Positions 41,797-48,271 of a stretch of 64,000 bases of DNA are shown here, one piece after another (the stretch's first letter is position 1; the number at the start of each line of letters is the position of its first letter). The position numbers and the translations under genes were made by a program. The notes under the pieces were generated by a model, which saw nothing but the letters and a program-made list of their open reading frames with translations, was not told the origin of the DNA and searched no databases. The stretch is from Streptomyces lichenis (GTDB lineage Bacteria; Actinomycetota; Actinomycetes; Streptomycetales; Streptomycetaceae), in the NCBI RefSeq assembly GCF_023218175.1, contig NZ_JALPTH010000004.1:1-64000 (forward strand), written 5' to 3'.

Positions 41797-44163
41797 TTGA
41801 CCCTCGCCCGGCTCGCCGCGCTGCACGGTGTCGCCACCGCCTACTCCCCTTCCGTCGGCACCACCGTCCCGGTCCCCGACGACACGGTGGCCGAGGTACT
41901 GGCCGCCCTGGACGTCGACGCCGCCACCCCCGAGGCTGTCCGGGCGTCGCTGGCCGCCGCCGAGGCCGCCGAGGCCGCGCGGCTGCTGCCGCCCACCCTG
42001 GTGGTGTGGCGGCACCAGTCCACCGAGCCGGGCAGCCGGCCCGCCGAACGCGCGGGCCGGACCGCCTCCGCCGATGGGCGGGGGGCGCCGCGGACGGGCG
42101 GCGGGGTGGAGCTTCCCGACGAGCTGGCCGCGCTGCCGCCGGGCACCGAGCTGACCGTCACCACCGAGCACGGCGACGAGGTCTCCGGCTCCCCGCGCTG
42201 GGAGCGGCTGCCGCTCGGGGTGCACCGGCTGCGGGCCCGCGCCCGGGACGGCCGGGCCTCGCTCACCACCCTGATCGTCGCCCCCGCCCGCGTACCGCAG
42301 CCCGCCCGGAGCGGCTACGGCCTGCTGGTGCAGCTGTACTCGCTGCTGTCCGCCCGCTCCTGGGGCATGGGCGACCTCGGCGACCTGGTGGAGCTCACCG
42401 GCTGGGCCGGGCGCTCCCTGGGTGCCGACTTCGTGCAGGTCAACCCGTTGCACGCGGCCGTGCCCGGCACGCCGACCGACCCGTCCCCGTACCGCCCCTC
42501 CTCCCGCCGCTTCCCCGATCCGGTGCATCTGCGGATCGAGGACGTGCCGGAGTACGGCTACGCGGAGGGCGAGGAGCGGGCGGCGCTGGACGCGCTCGCC
42601 GCCAAGGCCGGTGAGCTGCGCGAGAAGGTGCTGCGCAAGGGCGAGCTGATCGACCGGGACGCGGTGTGGGTGCTCAAGCGGCAGGCGCTGGAGGTGCTGC
42701 ACCGGGTGGAGCTCGGCCCCGGCCGGGCCGCCGCGCTGCGCGCCTTCACCGAGGCCGGCGGCCGGGAGCTGGACGACCATGTCACCTGGTGCGCGCTGGT
42801 CGAGCGGTACGGCGCCGAGCGCGAGCAGTGGCCCGAGGGGCTGCGCGACCCGCGCTCGGAGCGCACCGAGCAGGCCCGGCGGGAGCTGGCCGAGCGGTTG
42901 GACTTCCACCGCCGGCTGGCCTGGCTCACCGACGAGCAGCTGGCCGCCGCCGCCCGCAGCGCCCGGGAGTCCGGGATGGCCGTCGGGATCGTGCACGACC
43001 TGGCCGTCGGGGTGCACCCGGAGGGCGCCGACGCCTGGGCCCGGGCCGGTGCCTTCGCCGCCGGGATGTCGGTGGGCGCCCCGCCGGACGCGTTCAACGC
43101 GCGCGGCCAGGACTGGGGGCTGCCGCCCTGGCGGCCCGACGCGCTCGCCGCCTCCGGCTACGCCCCCTACCGCGACCTGCTGCGCGGGATGCTGCGGCAC
43201 GCGGGCGCGCTGCGGATCGACCATGTGATGGGGCTGTTCCGGCTGTGGTGGGTGCCGGTGGGCCGCCCGCCCACCGAGGGCACCTATGTCCGCTACGACG
43301 CCGACGCCATGCTGGCCGTCCTGGCGCTGGAGGCGCACCGGGCCGGCGCGGTCGTCATCGGCGAGGACCTGGGCACCGTCGAGCCGGGCGTCCGCGAGGC
43401 GCTGCAGAGGCGCGGTGTCCTCGGCACCTCGGTGCTCTGGTTCGAGCGGGACTGGGAGAACGGCGGGGCGCCGCTGCCGCCGGAGACCTGGCGGGCCGAC
43501 TGCGTGGCCACCGCAACCACCCATGACCTGCCCTCCACCGCCGCCCGGCTGTCCGGCGACCATGTGGCGCTGCGCCACCGGCTGGGGCTGCTGACCCGGC
43601 CGCTGGCCGAGGAGGAGGCCGAGGACACCGCCGAGGTCGCCGAGTGGCTGGCCTGCCTGAACGCCCGGGGGCTGCTCGCCGAGGGGGAGCGGGGCGCCAC
43701 GGCCGGGGGCGCGGCGGAGCGGGACGAGGAGGCGGAGATCCGCGCCGTGTACGCCTTCCTGCGCCGCACCCCGGCCCGGATGACCGGGGTCTGGCTGCCG
43801 GACGGGGTCGGTGACCGACGCCCGCAGAACCTCCCGGGCACCTGGGGCGACATGTACCCGAACTGGCGGCTGCCGATCGCCGACGCCGAGGGCCGCCCGG
43901 TCACCCTGGAGGAACTGGCCGCCTCGCCCCGGCTGCGCGCCCTGATGGACGCGGTGCGCGGCTCGGACGCCCGGGTGCCCGGTTCCCCCGGCCCGGTCTC
44001 GGAGCTGTCCGGTACGGCGGCCGGGGCCGCGTCGGCCGGGCCCGGTACGGCCGCGGCGACGGTCTCCGCTGCCCCCGGCGCGATCCCGCCCGTCGCGCCC
44101 CGCGGCTCCGGACCGGCCCGCCCGGCGGGTGATACGGCACCCCCGGACGCGCGGGGCCGGTAG
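41797..44163 (+). CDS. malQ: 4-alpha-glucanotransferase (amylomaltase, GH77)
   Basis: A 788-residue cytoplasmic enzyme of maltodextrin and glycogen metabolism that moves alpha-1,4-glucan segments between chains. GH77 landmarks: YGLLVQLYSLLSARSWGMGDLGDL, DPSPYRPSSRRF (donor loop), the nucleophile Asp in LRIDHVMGLFRLWW, the acid/base Glu in IGEDLGTVEP and the stabilising Asp in TTHDLPSTAA. An N-terminal actinobacterial extension (1-180) and a disordered Ala/Pro tail (about 740-788) flank the barrel. The start is the TTG at 41797, six bases after AGGAG; an upstream in-frame ATG overlaps the small ORF and lacks a ribosome site. Confidence 0.96.
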   Translation: MTLARLAALHGVATAYSPSVGTTVPVPDDTVAEVLAALDVDAATPEAVRASLAAAEAAEAARLLPPTLVVWRHQSTEPGSRPAERAGRTASADGRGAPRTGGGVELPDELAALPPGTELTVTTEHGDEVSGSPRWERLPLGVHRLRARARDGRASLTTLIVAPARVPQPARSGYGLLVQLYSLLSARSWGMGDLGDLVELTGWAGRSLGADFVQVNPLHAAVPGTPTDPSPYRPSSRRFPDPVHLRIEDVPEYGYAEGEERAALDALAAKAGELREKVLRKGELIDRDAVWVLKRQALEVLHRVELGPGRAAALRAFTEAGGRELDDHVTWCALVERYGAEREQWPEGLRDPRSERTEQARRELAERLDFHRRLAWLTDEQLAAAARSARESGMAVGIVHDLAVGVHPEGADAWARAGAFAAGMSVGAPPDAFNARGQDWGLPPWRPDALAASGYAPYRDLLRGMLRHAGALRIDHVMGLFRLWWVPVGRPPTEGTYVRYDADAMLAVLALEAHRAGAVVIGEDLGTVEPGVREALQRRGVLGTSVLWFERDWENGGAPLPPETWRADCVATATTHDLPSTAARLSGDHVALRHRLGLLTRPLAEEEAEDTAEVAEWLACLNARGLLAEGERGATAGGAAERDEEAEIRAVYAFLRRTPARMTGVWLPDGVGDRRPQNLPGTWGDMYPNWRLPIADAEGRPVTLEELAASPRLRALMDAVRGSDARVPGSPGPVSELSGTAAGAASAGPGTAAATVSAAPGAIPPVAPRGSGPARPAGDTAPPDARGR

Positions 44164-44183
44164 CCGTTCGCTAACTTTGCTCC

Positions 44184-44426
44184 GTGGACAAGAAGAACGC
44201 CCTGCGCGCCGGCGCCGTCGCGGCCGGTACGACGCTGATGATGCTGCTCATGTCGTCCCCCGCGTTCGCGGCGCTCCACCGCGACGACGGCGACGACCCC
44301 GGCTCCGGCCTGAGCGTGCTCGACACCCTCGGCCTGTTCGTGCTGGCCCCGATCGTGCTGTTCGCGGTCATCGCCGGCCTGGTGATGGTGCTCGACCGGT
44401 CGAAGGACCGGCCGAAGAAGGCCTGA
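44184..44426 (+). CDS. Small membrane protein
   Basis: An 80-residue protein with a signal peptide-like segment (ALRAGAVAAGTTLMMLLMSSPAFAA), a short acidic loop (HRDDGDDPGS) and one membrane span (TLGLFVLAPIVLFAVIAGLVMVL) ending in a basic DRSKDRPKKA tail. The topology suggests a short exported loop with the tail inside. The GTG start lies 20 bp after malQ, with no clear ribosome site. No function recognised. Confidence 0.8.
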   Translation: MDKKNALRAGAVAAGTTLMMLLMSSPAFAALHRDDGDDPGSGLSVLDTLGLFVLAPIVLFAVIAGLVMVLDRSKDRPKKA

Positions 44427-44474
44427 CCGAAAAGCCGCGGAAGGCGGTCTGACGGCCGCCGGCTGAGAGGTCGT

Positions 44475-44519
44475 CGACGGGCGCCGCCCGGTGGGTTCAC
44501 CACCGGGCGGCGCCCGTCG
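44475..44519. terminator. Strong hairpin terminator between convergent genes
   Basis: A 19-bp perfect stem (44475-44493 with 44501-44519, arm CGACGGGCGCCGCCCGGTG) and a 7-base loop, lying between the small membrane protein gene and the convergent marR stop. Confidence 0.9.
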
Positions 44520-44541
44520 TGCGTTGCGGAGGGATCGCGGC

Positions 44542-45102
44542 TCAGAAGCCGGTGGACTTCAGGAGCTTGCGCAGCAGGGCCGACAGCTGCGCCGCCTCCT
44601 GCTCGTCCAGCGCCGAGGTGAGCGCCGCCCGCTGGGCCGCCAGGCCCGCGCCGACCGCCTCGTCCACCAGCTCCCGGCCGCGCTCGCTGAGCGTCACCCG
44701 CAGTCCGCGGCGGTCGTGCGGATCGGGGCTGCGGCTCAGCAGCCCGGCCCGCTCCAGCTTGTCCAGCCGCCCGGTCATCCCGCCGGTGGTCAGCATCAGC
44801 GTCGCCGACAGCTCGCGCGGGGAGAGGGTGTACGGCTCACCCGAGCGGCGCAGCGTACCCAGCACGTCGAACTCCCCCCGGCCGATGCCATGGGCCAGGT
44901 ACGCCTTCTCCATCCGCCCGCCCATGGTGTGCGCCAGCCGGAAGATCCGGCCGAAGACCGCCATCGGCACCGTCTGGAGGTCCGGGCGGACCACGGCCCA
45001 CTGGGCCACGATCGCGTCGACCGGGTCCGGATCGGTGTCCGGGCTGAGGCCGTGACCGGCGTCGGCGTGGGTGCCGGCGCGGGATTCGGGAGTGGTGCTC
45101 AT
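44542..45102 (-). CDS. MarR-family transcriptional regulator
   Basis: A 186-residue winged-helix regulator. The MarR core is clear: FGRIFRLAHTMGG (dimer helix), GRGEFDVLGTLRRSG, LSATLMLTTGGMTGRLDKLERAGL (recognition helix) and RSPDPHDRRGLRVTLSERG (wing). The C-terminal helices complete the dimer. It is divergent from a DMT-family exporter with four operator-like 15-bp repeats between them, the usual layout for a self-controlled repressor of an efflux gene. The start was put at the Met directly before STTPESRAG, since the longer frame upstream runs into the operators. Confidence 0.92.
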   Translation of the reverse strand: MSTTPESRAGTHADAGHGLSPDTDPDPVDAIVAQWAVVRPDLQTVPMAVFGRIFRLAHTMGGRMEKAYLAHGIGRGEFDVLGTLRRSGEPYTLSPRELSATLMLTTGGMTGRLDKLERAGLLSRSPDPHDRRGLRVTLSERGRELVDEAVGAGLAAQRAALTSALDEQEAAQLSALLRKLLKSTGF

Positions 45103-45135
45103 AGCGGCAGTGTGGCCGCGCCTGCCTCGGACCCG

Positions 45136-45198
45136 CAAGTAAGTCACTTGTCGGTAAGTCTCTTGTCAGTAAGTAGCTTAGTAGTAAGCTACTTACCG
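45136..45198. promoter_or_regulatory. Four 15-bp operator repeats over the divergent marR/eamA promoters
   Basis: GTAAGT (last copy GTAAGC) begins at 45139, 45154, 45169 and 45184, exactly 15 bp apart. Each unit contains an AAGTNNCTT-like partial palindrome. The last two together make a perfect 11-bp inverted repeat TAAGTAGCTTA-GTAG-TAAGCTACTTA (45170-45195). A promoter for the exporter fits inside: -35 TTGTCA at 45163-45168, 16 bp, -10 TAAGCT at 45185-45190. A bound MarR would block it. Confidence 0.82.
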
Positions 45199-45221
45199 CC
45201 AAGCCAACCGAGGGGGGGATC

Positions 45222-46178
45222 ATGTCCCACAAGGCCGTCACCGTCGCCGTCACCGCGCTCGCGCCCGTGTCCTGGGGCTCGACCTATGCAGTGACCAGCG
45301 AGTTCCTGCCGCCGGACCGGCCGCTGTTCACCGGGCTGATGCGCGCCCTGCCCGCCGGGCTGGCGCTGCTCGCGCTCACCCGGACGCTGCCGCGCGGGAC
45401 CTGGTGGGGCAAGGCCGCCGCCCTGGGTGCCCTCAACATCGGCGCCTTCTTCCCGCTGCTCTTCCTCGCCGCGTACCGGCTGCCCGGCGGGGTCGCCGCC
45501 GTCGTCGGATCGGTCGGGCCGCTGTTCGTGGTCGGCCTCGCCGCCCTGCTGCTCGGCGAGCGCGCCACCCCGCGCACCCTGCTCGCCGCGATCGCCGCCG
45601 CCTTCGGGGTGAGCCTGGTGGTGGTGAAGGCCGGGGCCGCCTTCGACCTGGTCGGCGTGGTCGCCGGGCTCGCCTCCTCGCTCGCGATGTCCGCCGGCAC
45701 CGTCCTCGCCAAGCGCTGGGGGCGCCCGGCCGGTGTCGGCCCACTCGCCCTCACCGGCTGGCAGCTCACCGCCGGCGGTCTGCTCATCGCTCCGATCGCC
45801 TTCCTGGTCGAGGGCCCGCCGCCGGCCCTGACCGGCACCAACCTGGCCGGCTACGCCTACCTCGCCCTCGCCAACACCGCCGTCGGCTACTGGCTCTGGT
45901 TCCGCGGCATCGAGCGGCTGCCCGCCACCTCGGTCACCCTGCTCGGCCCGCTCTCCCCGCTCACCGCCGCCGTCATCGGCTGGGCCGCCCTCGGCCAGGC
46001 CCTGGGCCCGGTCCAGGTGGCCGGCATGGCCATCGCCTTCGGCGCCACCCTGCTCGGCCAGCTCACCGGCGCCCGCCCCGTGCCCGGCCGCGTCCCCCAG
46101 CCACAACCGTTCAGCGATGCTGAAGGCAACGGTCAGAATATTTCGATAGACGTGAAGGGAGCAGCCCCGGCACGGTAG
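45222..46178 (+). CDS. EamA/DMT-family exporter, MarR-controlled
   Basis: A 318-residue protein with ten hydrophobic segments forming two EamA halves (first WGSTYAVTSEFLP, second MSAGTVLAKRWG). Such DMT transporters export amino acids, metabolites or drugs. Helices end near ATLLGQLTG (about residue 285). The last 25 codons have unusual codons for this genome (AAT ATT TCG ATA) and hold a palindrome, so the true C-terminus may have extended into former promoter sequence. GGGGGG precedes the ATG at 45222. Confidence 0.9.
   Translation: MSHKAVTVAVTALAPVSWGSTYAVTSEFLPPDRPLFTGLMRALPAGLALLALTRTLPRGTWWGKAAALGALNIGAFFPLLFLAAYRLPGGVAAVVGSVGPLFVVGLAALLLGERATPRTLLAAIAAAFGVSLVVVKAGAAFDLVGVVAGLASSLAMSAGTVLAKRWGRPAGVGPLALTGWQLTAGGLLIAPIAFLVEGPPPALTGTNLAGYAYLALANTAVGYWLWFRGIERLPATSVTLLGPLSPLTAAVIGWAALGQALGPVQVAGMAIAFGATLLGQLTGARPVPGRVPQPQPFSDAEGNGQNISIDVKGAAPAR
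46110..46124. promoter_or_regulatory. Palindrome and AT-rich patch ahead of the second DMT gene
   Basis: TTCAGC-GAT-GCTGAA (46110-46124) is a perfect 6-bp inverted repeat with a T-N13-A layout like LysR-type boxes. It is followed by an AT-rich AGAATATTTCGATAGA (46136-46151), unusual here and plausible as a -10 region for the second DMT gene at 46214. It lies inside the end of the first DMT reading frame. A LysR gene lies downstream at 47283. Confidence 0.5.
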
Positions 46179-46213
46179 GTCCCGACACCCCCGGCACCCG
46201 AGGAAGGACCACC

Positions 46214-47272
46214 GTGGCCACCCTGGACGAGGACCGCGTCCGCGCCCCGCAGCCCCCCAAGCAGCTCTCCCGGCGGATGGGAGAGCGGCAGGCAGGGGAG
46301 CGGGGAGGCGGGGAGGGGCCGCGGCCGGTGGCCCGGCGGACGACCACCGCCCTCGGCCCCGGGCTCCTCCTCGCCGCCGTCGCCACGGTCGTCTGGTCCG
46401 GCAGCTTCGTCACCTCGCGCGCCCTGCACGACACCGTGCCGCCCGTCCAGGCCGCCTTCTGGCGCTGGATCGTGGCCCTGGCCGCCCTCGCCCCGTTCGC
46501 CGCCCGCGCCGCCTGGCGCGAGCGCCGCGCGCTGCGGCGCCACCTCCCGTACACCACCGCCGCCGCGCTGCTCGGCGTCACCGTCTACAACACCCTGGTC
46601 AACCAGGCCGGACTGACCACCCCGGCTTCCACCATGGGCATGGTGATGGCCGCCGCCCCGGTGCTGATGGCGCTCTGCGAACGGCTCGGCGGTGCCCGCC
46701 TCGGCCCGCGCCGCACCCTCGGCATGCTCACCGCCTTCGCCGGGGTGCTGCTCCTGGTCGGTTCGGGCGCGGGAGCCGCCGGGGCCGGCGGACTCGGCGC
46801 CGGGGACCTGTGGATCTGCGCGGCCACCGTCTGCTTCGCCTCCTACAGCGCCCTGCTCAAGCGCCGTCCCGCCGAACTCGGCGGCCCCGCCTTCCTCTTC
46901 GCCACCTTCGTGCTCGGCACCCTGATGCTGCTGCCCGCCTACGCCGCCAGCCTCGCCCTCCAGGGCGGCTTCACCCCGTCCACCGGCACGGTCGGGCCGC
47001 TGGTCTATGTGGGCGTCTTCTCCTCCGCGCTCGCCTTCTTCGCCTGGAACAAGGCGATCGCCCTGGTCGGCGCGGCCCGCGCGGGCGCCGTCTACTACCT
47101 CCAGCCGGTCTGTGTGGCGCTGCTGTCCTGGGTGCTGCTGGGGGAGGCGGTGGGGGTGCGGGAGGCGCTCTGCCTGGGGCTGATCCTGGGCGGTGTGGTG
47201 CTCGGGACGGCGGCCGGAGAGGGACGGACGGCGGCCGGAGAAGGGCCGGGCCCGCGGGTCGGGCCCCGGTAG
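46214..47272 (+). CDS. Second EamA/DMT-family exporter
   Basis: A 352-residue transporter. A polar Arg/Gly-rich N-terminus (1-45) precedes ten hydrophobic segments in two EamA repeats (LLAAVATVVWSGSFVTSRAL; LWICAATVCFASYSALLKRR) with the family's late motif YYLQPVCVALLSWVLLGEAV. Substrate unknown. The GTG follows AGGAAGG. It is not a close copy of the preceding exporter, so this is not a simple tandem duplication. A LysR gene begins 10 bp after its stop. Confidence 0.92.
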   Translation: MATLDEDRVRAPQPPKQLSRRMGERQAGERGGGEGPRPVARRTTTALGPGLLLAAVATVVWSGSFVTSRALHDTVPPVQAAFWRWIVALAALAPFAARAAWRERRALRRHLPYTTAAALLGVTVYNTLVNQAGLTTPASTMGMVMAAAPVLMALCERLGGARLGPRRTLGMLTAFAGVLLLVGSGAGAAGAGGLGAGDLWICAATVCFASYSALLKRRPAELGGPAFLFATFVLGTLMLLPAYAASLALQGGFTPSTGTVGPLVYVGVFSSALAFFAWNKAIALVGAARAGAVYYLQPVCVALLSWVLLGEAVGVREALCLGLILGGVVLGTAAGEGRTAAGEGPGPRVGPR

Positions 47273-47282
47273 GTTGCCTGGC

Positions 47283-48197
47283 ATGACCGAGTGGGACATC
47301 CGCAAGCTCCAGATCCTCCGCGCGCTGCGGGACCACGGCACGGTCACCGCGACGGCGCAGGCGCTGCTGATGACCCCCTCGGCCGTCTCCCAGCAGCTCA
47401 CCAACCTCGCCAAGCAGCTCGGGGTGCGGCTGCTGGAGGCGCACGGCCGCCGGGTGCGGCTCACCGACGCCGCCCATCTGGTGCTCCGCCACACCGAGGA
47501 CGTCTTCGCCCAGTTGGAGCGCGCCGACGCGGCGCTCGCCGGCTATCTGGAGGGCGAGAGCGGCCAGGTGCGGGTGGGCGCCTTCTCCACCGCCGTCCCG
47601 GCCCTCGTCGTCCCCGCGGTGACCCGGCTGCGCGCCGGCCACCCGGGGCTGGAGGTGCGGGTGCGGGAGGCCGAGGCCGCCGAGGCGTACGAGCTGCTGT
47701 CGGTCGGCGAGGTGGACCTCGCGCTCTCCCTGGCGGCCCAGGCCCCGACCGCCCGCGACCCCCGCTTCCACCGGGTGCCGCTGCTGGCCGACCCGCTGGA
47801 CGTGGCCCTGCCGGCCGCCCACCCGCTGGCGGCCGCGCCCGGGCTGCGGCTGGCCGACCTCTCCGGCGAGCGGTGGATCTTCGGCGGCAGCGGCCCCTGG
47901 TCGGAGATCACCACCACGGCCTGCGAGGCCGCCGGCTTCGTCCCGGAGCAGGCCCACTCGGCCGCCGGGTGGACGGCGATCCTCGCCATGGTGGAGGCCG
48001 GGATGGGCGTCGCCCTGGTGCCCCGGATGGCCGCCGCCGAGCGCACGACTCCCGGCGCCCCCGGGGTCGTGATGCGCGTCCTGGACGCCGACCAGCCGCG
48101 CCGCCATGTCGTCGCGGCGGTGCGGCGCGGCGCCGAGGACGCCCCCGGCATCGCCCGCGTGCTGGCCGCGCTACGGGAGGCGGCCGGTACGCGCTGA
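47283..48197 (+). CDS. LysR-family transcriptional regulator
   Basis: A 304-residue LTTR. The N-terminal winged helix-turn-helix (IRKLQILRALRDHGTVTATAQALLMTPSAVSQQLTNLAKQLG, given here as one region at residues 4-45) is followed by the linker helix and a periplasmic-binding-like ligand domain (about 90-300; VRVGAFSTAVPALVVPAV, GVALVPRM). Being 10 bp after the DMT gene it probably controls that gene and itself, with the palindrome at 46110-46124 as a candidate box. LysR genes are more often divergent from their targets, so this co-directional arrangement is less common. Confidence 0.93.
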   Translation: MTEWDIRKLQILRALRDHGTVTATAQALLMTPSAVSQQLTNLAKQLGVRLLEAHGRRVRLTDAAHLVLRHTEDVFAQLERADAALAGYLEGESGQVRVGAFSTAVPALVVPAVTRLRAGHPGLEVRVREAEAAEAYELLSVGEVDLALSLAAQAPTARDPRFHRVPLLADPLDVALPAAHPLAAAPGLRLADLSGERWIFGGSGPWSEITTTACEAAGFVPEQAHSAAGWTAILAMVEAGMGVALVPRMAAAERTTPGAPGVVMRVLDADQPRRHVVAAVRRGAEDAPGIARVLAALREAAGTR

Positions 48198-48230
48198 GGG
48201 CGCGGGCCTCATGAAGAGACCCGCGCCCTC
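48196..48230. terminator. Hairpin terminator between lysR and pepN
   Basis: An 11-bp stem (GAGGGCGCGGG at 48196-48206 with 48220-48230) and a 13-base loop, starting at the last bases of the lysR stop codon and lying before the convergent pepN stop at 48272. Confidence 0.8.
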
Positions 48231-48271
48231 CTCACCGTACGAAACCGTACGCAACGGGCTGCCGCCGCCGG

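Noticed and set aside
45222..47272. Two DMT exporters as a recent tandem duplication
   Set aside because: Their sequences differ widely, including the N-termini and repeat motifs, so only the family is shared.
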